Source of the DNA: Sepiola atlantica
Lineage: Eukaryota; Mollusca; Cephalopoda; Sepiida; Sepiolidae
Assembly (NCBI GenBank): GCA_963556195.1
Contig: CAUVYP010000244.1
Coordinates: 2,914,001-2,978,000, forward strand
Length of the DNA: 64,000 nucleotides
Reading direction: 5' to 3'
Position numbers and translations under genes: made by a program. Position 1 is the stretch's first letter. Every line of letters begins with the position of its first letter. The notes below the pieces were generated by a model. That model was not told where the DNA came from, did not search any database, and saw nothing but the letters and a program-made list of their open reading frames with translations. Of the stretch, positions 1 through 12,385 are shown piece after piece.

Positions 1-110
1 GATAGTCTCGAATAGGCCTTTTCTACTGAAGTACAAAGTTTCAGAAGTGCAGCTCTTGTACTGCCGGAGATATGTCGATACAAACTGAATACGCAAAAAA
101 CCAACAAAAT
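1..110. repeat. Partial satellite monomer at left edge
   Basis: These are the last 110 bases of a monomer (positions 77-186), cut by the window edge. It starts at GATAGTCTCGAATAGG, a K box with the rarer GATAG lead-in, has c111a (ACAAAG) and ends CGCAAAAAACCAAC. The same combination recurs in the monomer at 3645, which also precedes a monomer of the kind at 111. The array therefore continues to the left. Confidence 0.95.
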
Positions 111-3100
111 TTAGCGCGTTTTAAAGTTGATATCACTTTTGTTTATAACTTTCACATTTATTCGAATTGTGCAACGAAACTTTGCAGACAGTCTCGAATA
201 GGCCTCCTCTACTGAAGTACCAAGTTTCAGAAGTGCAGCTCTTGTACTGCCGGAGATATGTCGATACAAACTGAATACGCAAATTATCAACAAAATTTAG
301 CGCGTTTTAATGTTGATATCGCTTTTGTTTATAACTTCCACATTTATTCGAATTGTGCAACGAAACTTTGCAGACAGTCTCAAATAGGCCTTTTCTACTG
401 AAGTACCAAGTTTCAGAAGTGCAGCTTTTGTACTGCCGGAGATATGTCGATACAAACTGAATACGCAAAACATCAACAAAATTTAGCGCGTTTTAAAGTT
501 GATATCGCTTTTGTTTATAACTTCCACATTTATTCGAATTGTGCAACGAAACTTTGCAGACCGTCTCGAATAGGCCTCCTCTACTGGAGTACAAAGTTTC
601 AGAAGTGCAGCTCTTGTACTGCCGGAGATATGTCGATACAAACTGAATACGCAAAACATCAACAAAATTTAGCGCGTTTTAAAGTTGATATCGCTTTTGT
701 TTATAACTTTCACATTTATTCGAATTATGCCACGAAACTTTGCAGACAGGCGCGGAGACACATTTTCTACTGAAGTACCAAGTTTCAGAAGTGCAGCTCA
801 TGTACTGCCGGAGATATGTCGATACAAACTGAATACGCAAAACATCAACAAAATTTAGCGCGTTTTAAAGTTGATATCGCTTTAGTTTATAACTTCCACA
901 TTTATTCGAATTGTGCAACGAAACTTTGCAGACAGTCTCGAATAGGCCTTTTCTACTGAAGCACCAAGTTTCAGAAGTGCAGCTCTTGTACTGCTGGAGA
1001 TATGTCGATAAAAACTGAAAACGCAAAACATCAACAAAATTCAGCGCGTTTTAAAGTTGATATCGCTTTTGTTTATAACTTCCCCATTTATTCGAATTGC
1101 GCAACGAAACTTTGCAGACAGTCGCGGAGACACATTTTCTACTGAAGTACCTAGGTTCAGAAGTGCAGCTCTTGTACTGCCGGAGATATGTCGATACAAA
1201 CTGAATACGCAAAACATCAACAAAATTTCGCGCGTTTTAAAGTTGATATCGCTTTTGTTTATAACTTCCACATTTATTCGAATTGTGCAACGAAACTTTG
1301 CAGATAGTCTCGAATAGGCCTTTTCTACTGAAGTACCAAGTTTCAGAAGTGCAGCTCTTGTACTGCCGGAGATATGTCGATACAAACTGAATACGCAAAA
1401 AACCAACAAAATTTAGCGCGTTTTAAAGTTGATATCGCTTTTGTTTATAACTTCCACATTTATTCGAATTGTGCAACGAAACTTTGCAGACAGTCTCGAA
1501 TAGGCCTCCTCTACTGAAGTACCAAGTTTCAGAAGTGCAGCTCTTGTACTGCCGGAGATATGTCGATACAAACTGAATACGCAAATTATCAACAAAATTT
1601 AGCGCGTTTTAAAGTTGATATCGCTTTTGTTTATAACTTCCACATTTATTCGAATTGTGCAACGAAACTTTGCAGACAGTCTCGAATAGGCCTTTTCTAC
1701 TGAAGTACCAAGTTTCAAACGTGCCGCTCTTGTACTGCCGGAGATATGTCGATACAAACTGAATACGCAAAACATCAACAAAATTTAGCGCGTTTTAAAG
1801 TTGATATCGCTTTTGTTTATAACTTCCACATTTATTCGAATTGTGCAACGAAACTTTGCAGACAGTCTCGAATAGGCCTTTTCTACTTAAGTACAAAGTT
1901 TCAGAAGTGCAGCTCTTGTACTGCCGGAGATATGTCGATACAAACTGAATACGCAAAACATCAACAAAATTTAGCGCGTTTTACTGTTAATATCGCTTTT
2001 GTTTATAACTTCCACATTTATTCGAATTTTGCAACGAAACTTTGCAGACTATCTCAAATAGGCCTTTTCTACTGAAGTACCAAGTTTCAGAAGTGCAGCT
2101 CTTGTACTGCCGGAGATCTGTCGATACAAACTGAATACGCAAAACATCAACAAAATTTAGCGCGTTTTAAAGTTGATATCGCTTTTGTTTATAACTTTCA
2201 CATTTATTCGAATTGTGCCACGAAACTTTGCAGACAGTCGCGGAGACACATGTTCTACTGAAGTACCAAGTTTCAGAAGTGCAGCTCTTGTACTGCCGGA
2301 GATATGTCGATACAAACTGAATACGCAAAACATCAACAAAATTTAGCGCGTTTTAAAGTTGATATCGCTTTTGTTTATAACTTCCACATTTATTCGAATT
2401 GTGCAACGAAACTTTGCAGACAGTCTCGAATAGGCCTTTTCTACTGAAGCACCAAGTGTCAGAAGTGCAGCTCTTGTACTGCCGGAGATATGTCGATACA
2501 AACTGAATACGCAAAACATCAACAAAATTTAGCGCGTTTTAAAATTGATATCGCTTTTGTTTATAACTTCCACATTTATTCGAATTGTGCAACGAAACTT
2601 TGCAGACAGTCTCGAATACGCCTTTTCTACTGAAGTACCAAGTTTCAGAAGTGCAGCTCTTGTACTGCAGGTGATATGTCGATACAAACTGAATACGCAA
2701 AACATCAACAAAATTTAGCGCGTTTTAAAGTTGATATCGCTTTTGTTTATAACTTCCACATTTATTCGAACTGTGCAACGAAACTTTGCAGACAGTCGCG
2801 GAGACACATTTTCTACTAAAGTACCAAGATTCAGAAGTGCAGCTCTTGTACTGCACGAGATATGTCGATACAAACTGAATACGCAAAACATCAACAAAAT
2901 TTAGCGCGTTTTAAAGTTGATATCGCTTTTGTTTATAACTTCCACATGTATTCGAATTGTGCAACGAAACTTTGCAGACAGTCGCGGAGACACATGTTCT
3001 ACTGAAGTACTAAGTTTCAGAAGTGCAGCTCTTGTACTTCCGGAGATATGTCGATACAAACTGAATACGCAAAACATCAACAAAATTTAGCGCGTTTTAA

Positions 3101-4202
3101 AGTTGATATCGCTTTTGTTTATAACTTCCACATTTATTCGAATTGTGCAACGAAACTTTGCAGACAGTCGCGGAGACACATGTTCTACTGAAGTACCAAG
3201 TTTCAGAAGTGCAGCTCTTGTACTGCCGGAGATATGTCGATACAAACTGAATACGCAAAACATCAACAAAATTCAGCGCGTTTTAATGTTGATATCGCTT
3301 TTGTTTATAACTTCCACATGTATTCGAATTGTGCAACGAAACTTTGCAGACAGTCGCGGAGACACATGTTCTACTGAAGTACCAAGTTTCAGAAGTGCAG
3401 CTCTTGTACTGCCCGAGATATGTCGATACAAACTGAATACGCAAAACATCAACAAAATTTAGCGCGTTTTAAAGTTGATATCGCTTTTGTTTATAATTTC
3501 CACATTTATTCGAATTGTGCAACGAAACTTTGCAGACAGTCGCGAAGACAAATTTTCTACTGAAGTACCAAGTTTCAGAAGTGCAGCTCTTGTACTGCCG
3601 GAGATATGTCGATACAAACTGAATACGCAAAACATCAACATAATTTAGCGCGTTTTAAAGTTGATATCGCTTTTGTTTATAACTTCCCCATTTATTCGAA
3701 TTGTGCAACGAAACTTTGCAGATAGTCTCGAATAGGCCTTTTCTACTGAAGTACAAAGTTTCAGAAGTGCAGCTTTTGTACTGCCGGAGATATGTCGATA
3801 CAAACTGAATACGCAAAAAACCAACAAAATTTAGCGCGTTTTAAAGTTGATATCGCTTTTGTTTATAACTTCCACATTTATTCGAATCGTGCAACGAAAC
3901 TTTGCAGACAGTCTCGAATAGGCCTCCTCTACTGAAGTACCAAGTTTCAGAAGTGCAGCTCTTGTACTGCCGGAGATATGTCGATACAAACTGAATACGC
4001 AAATTATCAACAAAATTTAGCGCGTTTTAATGTTGATATCGCTTTTGTTTATAACTTCCACATTTATTCGAATTGTGCAACGAAACTTTGCAGACAGTCT
4101 CAAATAAGCCTTTTCTACTGAAGTACCAAGTTTCAGAAGTGCAGCTCTTGTACTGCCGGAGATATGTCGATACAAACTGAATACGCAAAACATCAACAAA
4201 AT
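1..4202. repeat. Zone 1: heterogeneous monomers, older layer
   Basis: About 22 monomers of mixed class. K or E boxes dominate (about 13 of the first 21). Distinctive monomers include those ending CGCAAATTATC (111, 1413, 3831), those with a15t (TTAATGTTG; 297, 4017), one with TTACTGTTAATATC (1971), one with t110-115 variants (2343) and a run of H-box monomers at 2901-3458. The block 111-1226 recurs 20 monomers later at 3831-4946 with the same order of classes, so a 3720-bp duplication period is present. Several monomers carry private changes, and neighbours are less alike than in zones 2 and 3. Marked monomers from 1971 to 4202 reappear in order from 57397. Confidence 0.75.
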
Positions 4203-5876
4203 TTAGCGCGTTTTAAAGTTGATATCGCTTTTGTTTATAACTTCCACATTTATTCGAATTGTGCAACGAAACTTTGCAGACAGTCTCGAATAGGCCTCCT
4301 CTACTGGAGTACAAAGTTTCAGAAGTGCAGCTCTTGTACTGCCGGAGATATGTCGATACAAACTGAATACGCAAAACATCAACAAAATTTAGCGCGTTTT
4401 AAAGTTGATATCGCTTTTGTTTATAACTTTCACATTTATTCGAATTATGCCACGAAACTTTGCAGACAGGCGCGGAGACACATTTTCTACTGAAGTACCA
4501 AGTTTCAAAAGTGCAGCTCTTGTACTGCCGGAGATATGTCGATACAAACTGAATACGCAAAACATCAACAAAATTTAGCGCGTTTTAAAGTTGATATCGC
4601 TTTTGTTTATAACTTCCACATTTATTCGAATTGTGCAACGAAACTTTGCAGACAGTCTCGAATAGGCCTTTTCTACTGAAGCACCAAGTTTCAGAAGTGC
4701 AGCACTTGTACTGCTGGAGATACGTCGATACAAACTGAATACGCAAAACATCAACAAAATTCAGCGCGTTTTAAAGTTGATATCGCTTTTGTTTATAACT
4801 TCCCCATTTATTCGAATTGTGCAACGAAACTTTGCAGACAGTCGCGGAGACACATTTTCTACTGAAGTACCAAGGTTCAGAAGTGCAGCTCTTGTACTGC
4901 CGGAGATATGTCGATACAAACTGAATACGCAAAACATCAACAAAATTTAGCGCGTTTTAAAGTTGATATCGCTTTTGTTTATAACTTCCACATTTATTCG
5001 AATTGTGCAACGAAACTTTGCAGACAGTCGCGGTGACACATTTTCTACTGAAGTACCAAGTTTCAGAAGTGCAGCTCTTGTACTGCCGGAGATATGTCGA
5101 TACAAACTGAATACGCAAAACATCAACAAAATTTAGCGCGTTTTAAAGTTGATATCGCTTTTGTTTATAACTACCACATGTATTCGAATTGTGCAACGAA
5201 ACTTTGCAGACAGTCGCGGAGACACATGTTCTACTGAAGTACCAAGTTTCAGAAGTGCAGCTCTTGTACTGCCGGAGATATGTCGATACAAACTGAATAC
5301 GCAAAACATCAACAAAATTTAGCGCGTTTTAAAGTTGATATCGCTTTTGTTTATAACTTCCACATTTATTCGAATTGTGCAACGAAACTTTGCAGACAGT
5401 CTCGAATAGGCCTTTTCTACTGAAGTACCAAGTTTCAGACGTGCAGCTCTTGTACTGCCGGAGATATGTCGATACAAACTGAATACGCAAAACATCAACA
5501 AAATTTAGCGCGTTTTAAAGTTGATATCGCTTTTGTTTATAACTTCCACATTTATTCGAATTGTGCAACGAAACTTTGCAGACAGTCTCGAATAGGCCTT
5601 TTCTACTGAAGTACCAAGTTTCAGAAGTGCAGCTCTTGTACTGCCGGAGATATGTCGATACAAACTGAATACGCAAAACATCAACAAAATTTAGCGCGTT
5701 TTAAAGTTGATATCGCTTTTGTTTATAACTTCCACATTTATTCGAATTGTGCAACGAAACTTTGCAGACAGTCGCGGAGACACATTTTCTACTGAAGTAC
5801 CAAGGTTCAGAAGTGCAGCTCTTGTACTGCCGGAGATATGTCGATACAAACTGAATACGCAAAACATCAACAAAAT
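4203..5876. repeat. HOR copy, 9 monomers (1674 bp), canonical
   Basis: The order is A-B-C-D-N-F-G-K-I. The B monomer at 4389 has ATTATGCC and c119a changes, and the C monomer at 4575 has CAGCACTTG and GATACGTCG. The same private changes recur in the B and C monomers of the next copy (6063 and 6249), so the two copies share a recent common source. The final I monomer (5691) has AAGGTTCAG but keeps CCGGAG. Confidence 0.8.
5586..5603 (+). other. Variable box, K form (example)
   Basis: Monomer positions 82-99 of the plain K monomer at 5505. It reads TCTCGAATAGGCCTTTTC and contains an AGGCCT palindrome. It differs from the N form at six of 18 bases (box bases 3, 6, 8, 10, 11 and 13), while flanking sequence in the same two monomers is almost identical. 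No protein is known to bind it; a binding-site role is inference. Confidence 0.7.
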
Positions 5877-8293
5877 TTAGCGCGTTTTAAAGTTGATATC
5901 GCTTTTGTTTATAACTTCCACATTTATTCGAATTGTGCAACGAAACTTTGCAGACAGTCTCGAATAGGCCTCCTCTACTGGAGTACAAAGTTTCAGAAGT
6001 GCAGCTCTTGTACTGCCGGAGATATGTCGATACAAACTGAATACGCAAAACATCAACAAAATTTAGCGCGTTTTAAAGTTGATATCGCTTTTGTTTATAA
6101 CTTTCACATTTATTCGAATTATGCCACGAAACTTTGCAGACAGGCGCGGAGACACATTTTCTACTGAAGTACCAAGTTTCAAAAGTGCAGCTCCTGTACT
6201 GCCGGAGATATGTCGATACAAACTGAATACGCAAAACATCAACAAAATTTAGCGCGTTTTAAAGTTGATATCGCTTTTGTTTATAACTTCCACATTTATT
6301 CGAATTGTGCAACGAAACTTTGCAGACAGTCTCGAATAGGCCTTTTCTACTGAAGCACCAAGTTTCAGAAGTGCAGCACTTGTACTGCTGGAGATACGTC
6401 GATACAAACTGAATACGCAAAACATCAACAAAATTCAGCGCGTTTTAAAGTTGATATCGCTTTTGTTTATAACTTCCCCATTTATTCGAATTGTGCAACG
6501 AAACTTTGCAGGCAGTCGCGGAGACACATTTTCCACTGAAGTACCAAGGTTCAGAAGTGCAGCTCTTGTACTGCCGGAGATATGTCGATACAAACTGAAT
6601 ACGCAAAACATCAACAAAATTTAGCGCGTTTTAAAGTTGATATCGCTTTTGTTTATAACTTCCACATTTATTCGAATTGTGCAACGAAACTTTGCAGACA
6701 GTCGCGGTGACACATTTTCTACTGAAGTACCAAGTTTCAGAAGTGCAGCTCTTGTACTGCCGGAGATATGTCGATACAAACTGAATACGCAAAACATCAA
6801 CAAAATTTAGCGCGTTTTAAAGTTGATATCGCTTTTGTTTATAACTACCACATGTATTCGAATTGTGCCACGAAACTTTGCAGACAGTCGCGGAGACACA
6901 TGTTCTACTGAAGTACTAAGTTTCAGAAGTGCAGCTCTTGTACTGCCGGAGATATGTCGATACAAACTGAATACGCAAAACATCAACAAAATTTAGCGCG
7001 TTTTAAAGTTGATATCGCTTTTGTTTATAACTTCCACATTTATTCGAATTGTGCAACGAAACTTTGCAGACAGTCTCGAATAGGCCTTTTCTACTGAAGT
7101 ACCAAGTTTCAGACGTGCAGCTCTTGTACTGCCGGAGATATGTCGATACAAACTGAATACGCAAAACATCAACAAAATTTAGCGCGTTTTAAAGTTGATA
7201 TCGCTTTTGTTTATAACTTCCACATTTATTCGAATTGTGCAACGAAACTTTGCAGACAGTCTCGAATAGGCCTTTTCTACTGAAGTACCAAGTTTCAGAA
7301 GTGCAGCTCTTGTACTGCCGCAGATATGTCGATACAAACTGAATACGCAAAACATCAACAAAATTTAGCGCGTTTTAAAGTTGATATCGCTTTTGTTTAT
7401 AACTTCCACATTTATTCGAATTGTGCAACGAAACTTTGCAGACAGTCGCGGAGACACATTTTCTACTGAAGTACCAAGGTTCAGAAGTGCAGCTCTTGTA
7501 CTGCACGAGATATGTCGATACAAACTGAATACGCAAAACATCAACAAAATTTAGCGCGTTTTAAAGTTGATATCGCTTTTGTTTATAACTTCCACATTTA
7601 TTCGAATTGTGCACGAAACTTTGCAGACAGTCGCGGAGACACATTTTCAACTAAAGTACCAAGTTTCAGAAGTGCAGCTCTTGTACTGCCGGAGATATGT
7701 CGATACAAACTGAATACGCAAAACATCAACAAAATTTAGCGCGTTTTAAAGTTGATATCGCTTTTGTTTATAACTACCACATGTATTCGAATTGTGCAAC
7801 GAAACTTTGCAGACAGTTGCGGAGACACATGTTCTACTGAAGTACCAAGTTTCAGAAGTGCAGCTCTTGTACTGCCGGAGATATGTCGATACAAACTGAA
7901 TACGCAAAACATCAACAAAATTTAGCGCGTTTTAAAGTTGATATCGCTTTTGTTTATAACTACTACATGTATTCGAATTGTGCAACGAAACTTTGCAGAC
8001 AGTCGCGGAGACACATTAGCTACTGAAGTACAAAGTTTCAGAAGTGCAGCTCTTGTACTGCCGGAGATATGTCGATACAAACTGAATACGCAAAACATCA
8101 ACAAAATTTAGCGCGTTTTAAAGTTGATATCGCTTTTGTTTATAACTTCCACATTTATTCGAATTGTACAACGAAACTTTGCAGACAGTCTCGAATAGGC
8201 CTTTTCTACTGAAGTACCAAGTTTCAGAAGTGCAGCTCTTGTACTGCCGGAGATATGTCGATACAAACTGAATACGCAAAACATCAACAAAAT
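5877..8293. repeat. HOR copy, 13 monomers (2417 bp)
   Basis: The order is A-B-C-D-N-F-G-K-I followed by N-F-F'-K. The extra N monomer (7551) carries a 1-base deletion. The F' monomer at 7922 has TACTACATG at 41-49 and a box ending ACATTAGC, a form seen again at 10154. The first nine monomers match the preceding copy closely, so the last four are the difference between a 9- and a 13-monomer unit. Confidence 0.78.
7611..7616. other. 1-base deletion in monomer at 7551
   Basis: GTGCACGAAAC stands where other monomers have GTGCAACGAAAC. Monomer starts move from the 111-series to the 7736-series here. Confidence 0.9.
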
Positions 8294-10525
8294 TTAGCGC
8301 GTTTTAAAGTTGATATCGCTTTTGTTTATAACTTCCACATTTATTCGAATTGTGCAACGAAACTTTGCAGACAGTCTCGAATAGGCCTCCTCTACTGGAG
8401 TACAAAGTTTCAGAAGTGCAGCTCTTGTACTGCCGGAGATATGTCGATACAAACTGAATACGCAAAACATCAACAAAATTTAGCGCGTTTTAAAGTTGAT
8501 ATCGCTTTTGTTTATAACTTTCACATTTATTCGAATTGTGCCACGAAACTTTGCAGACAGGCGCGGAGACACATTTTCTACTGAAGTACCAAGTTTCAGA
8601 AGTGCAGCTCTTGTACTGCCGGAGATATGTCGATACAAACTGAATACGCAAAACATCAACAAAATTTAGCGCGTTTTAAAGTTGATATCGCTTTTGTTTA
8701 TAACTTCCACATTTATTCGAATTGTGCAACGAAACTTTGCAGACAGTCTCGAATAGACCTTTTCTACTGAAGCACAAAGATTCAGAAGTGCAGCTCTTGT
8801 ACTGCTGGAGATATGTCGATACAAACTGAATACGCAAAACATCAACAAAATTCAGCGCGTTTTAAAGTTGATATCGCTTTTGTTTATAACTTCCCCATTT
8901 ATTCGAATTGTGCAACGAAACTTTGCAAACAGTCGCGGAGACACATTTTCTACTGAAGTACCAAGGTTCAGAAGTGCAGCTCTTGTACTGCCGGAGATAT
9001 GTCGATACAAACTGAATACGCAAAACATCAACAAAATTTAGCGCGTTTTAAAGTTGATATCGCTTTTGTTTATAACTTCCACATTTATTCGAATTGTGCA
9101 ACGAAACTTTGCAGACAGTCGCGGAGACACATTTTCTACTAAAGTACCAAGTTTCAGAAGTGCAGCTCTTGTACTGCCGGAGATATGTCGATACAAACTG
9201 AATACGCAAAACATCAACAAAATTTAGCGCGTTTTAAAGTTGATATCGCTTTTGTTTATAACTACCACATGTATTCGAATTGGGCAACGAAACTTTGCAG
9301 ACAGTCGCGGAGACACATGTTCTACTGAAGTACCAAGTTTCAGAAGTGCAGCTCTTGTACTGCCGGAGATATGTCGATACAAACTGAATACGCAAAACAT
9401 CAACAAAATTTAGCGCGTTTTAAAGTTGATATCGCTTTTGTTTATAACTTCCACATTTATTCGAATTGTGCAACGAAACTTTGCAGACAGTCTCGAATAG
9501 GCCTTTTCTACTGAAGTACCAAGTTTCAGACGTGCAGCTCTTGTACTGCCGGAGATATGTCGATACAAACTGAATACGCAAAACATCAACAAAATTTAGC
9601 GCGTTTTAAAGTTGATATCGCTTTTGTTTATAACTTCCACATTTATTCGAATTGTGCAACGAAACTTTGCAGACAGTCGCGGAGACACATTTTCTACTGA
9701 AGTACCAAGGTTCAGAAGTGCAGCTCTTGTACTGCACGAGATATGTCGATACAAACTGAATACGCAAAACATCAACAAAATTTAGCGCGTTTTAAAGTTG
9801 ATATCGCTTTTGTTTATAACTTCCACATTTATTCGAATTGTGCAACGAAACTTTGCAGACAGTCGCGGAGACACATGTTCTACTGAAGTGCCAAGTTTCA
9901 GAAGTGCAGCTCTTGTACTGCCGGAGATATGTCGATACAAACTGAATACGCAAAACATCAACAAAATTTAGCGCGTTTTAAAGTTGATATCGCTTTTGTT
10001 TATAACTACCACATGTATTCGAATTGTGCAACGAAACTTTGCAGACAGTCGCGGAGACACATGTCCTACTGAAGTACCAAGTTTCAGAAGTGCAGCTCTT
10101 GTACTGCCGGAGATATGTCGATACAAACTGAATACGCAAAACATCAACAAAATTTAGCGCGTTTTAAAGTTGATATCGCTTTTGTTTATAACTACTACAT
10201 GTATTCGAATTGTGCAACGAAACTTTGCAGACAGTCGCGGAGTCACATTTGCTACTGAAGTACCAAGTTTCAGAAGTGCAGCTCTTGTACTGCCGGAGAT
10301 ATGTCGATACAAACTGAATACGCAAAACATCAACAAAATTTAGCGCGTTTTAAAGTTGATATCGCTTTTGTTTATAACTTCCACATTTATTCGAATTGTG
10401 CAACGAAACTTTGCAGACAGTCTCGAATAGGCCTTTTCTACTGAAGTACCAAGTTTCAGAAGTGCAGCTCTTGTACTGCCGGAGATATGTCGATACAAAC
10501 TGAATACGCAAAACATCAACAAAAT
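8294..10525. repeat. HOR copy, 12 monomers (2232 bp)
   Basis: The order is A-B-C-D-N-F-G-I-H-F-F'-K. It resembles the preceding 13-mer but lacks the K monomer between G and I. Private changes include AATAGACC in the C monomer (8666) and GCAAACAG in the D monomer (8852). The final K ends CAAAATTTGGCG (10526), a change of the usual TTAGCG. Confidence 0.78.
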
Positions 10526-12385
10526 TTGGCGCGTTTTAAAGTTGATATCGCTTTTGTTTATAACTTCCACATTTATTCGAATTGTGCAACGAAACTTTGC
10601 AGACAGTCTCGAATAGGCCTCCTCTACTGGAGTACTAAGTTTCAGAAGTGCAGCTCTTGTACTGCCGGAGATATGTCGATACAAACTGAATACGCAAAAC
10701 ATCAACAAAATTTAGCGCGTTTTAAAGTTGATATCGCTTTTGTTTATAACTTTCACATTTATTCGAATTGTGCCACGAAACTTTGCAGACAGGCGCGGAG
10801 ACACATTTTCTACTGAAGTACCAAGTTTCAGAAGTGCAGCTCTTGTACTGCCGGAGATATGTCGATACAAACTGAATACGCAAAACATCAACAAAATTTA
10901 GCGCGTTTTAAAGTTGATATCGCTTTTGTTTATAACTTCCACATTTATTCGAATTGTGCAACGAAACTTTGCAGACAGTCTCAGATAGGCCTTTTCTACT
11001 GAAGCACCAAGTTTCAGAAGTGCAGCTCTTGTACTGCTGGAGATATGTCGATACAAACTGAATACGCAAAACATCAACAAAATTCAGCGCGTTTTAAAGT
11101 TGATATCGCTTTTGTTTATAACTTCCCCATTTATTCGAATTGTGCAACGAAACTTTGCAGACAGTCGCGGAGACACATTTTCTACTGAAGTACCAAGGTT
11201 CAGAAGTGCAGCTCTTGTACTGCCGGAGATATGTCGATACAAACTGAATACGCAAAACATCAACAAAATTTAGCGCGTTTTAAAGTTGATATCGCTTTTG
11301 TTTATAACTTCCACATTTATTCGAATTGTGCAACGAAACTTTGCAGACAGTCTCGAATAGGCCTTTTCTACTGAAGTACCAAGTTTCAGACGTGCAGCTC
11401 TTGTAGTACCGGAGATATGTCGATACAAACTGAATACGCAAAACATCAACAAAATTTAGCGCGTTTTAAAGTTGATATCGCTTTTGTTTATAACTTCCAC
11501 ATTTATTCGAATTGTGCAACGAAACTTTGCAGACAGTCTCGAATAGGCCTTTTCTACTGAAGTACCAAGTTTCAGAAGTGCAGCTCTTGTACTGCCGGAG
11601 ATATGTCGATACAAACTGAATACGCAAAACATCAACAAAATTTAGCGCGTTTTAAAGTTGATATCGCTTTTGTTTATAACTTCCCCATTTATTCGAATTG
11701 TGCAACGAAACTTTGCAGACAGTCGCGGAGACACATTTTCTACTGAAGTACCAAGGTTCAGAAGTGCAGCTGTTGTACTGCACGAGATATGTCGATACAA
11801 ACTGAATACGCAAAACATCAACAAAATTTAGCGCGTTTTAAAGTTGATATCGCTTTTGTTTATAACTTCCACATTTATTCGAATTGTGCAACGAAACTTT
11901 GCAGACAGTCGCGGAGACACATATCCTACTGAAGTACCAAGTTTCAGAAGTGCAGCTCTTGTACTGCCGGAGATATGTCGATACAAACTGAATACGCAAA
12001 ACATCAACAAAATTTAGCGCGTTTTAAAGTTGATATCGCTTTTGTTTATAACTACCACATGTATTCGAATTGTGCAACGAAACTTTGCAGACAGTCGCGG
12101 AGACACATGTTCTACTGAAGTACCAAGTTTCAGAAGTGCAGCTCTTGTACTGCCGGAGATATGTCGATACAAACTGAATACGCAAAACATCAACAAAATT
12201 TAGCGCGTTTTAAAGTTGATATCGCTTTTGTTTATAACTACCACATGTATTCGAATTGTGCAACGAAACTTTGCAGACAGTCGCGGAGACACATGTTCTA
12301 CTGAAGTACCAAGTTTCAGAAGTGCAGCTCTTGTACTGCCGGAGATATGTCGATACAAACTGAATACGCAAAACATCAACAAAAT
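10526..12385. repeat. HOR copy, 10 monomers (1860 bp)
   Basis: The order is A-B-C-D-G-K-I-H-F-F. The N-F pair that normally separates D from G is missing, which is a 2-monomer loss relative to the canonical order. The I monomer at 11642 combines TTCCCC with CAGCTGTTG and TGCACGAG. Confidence 0.77.
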
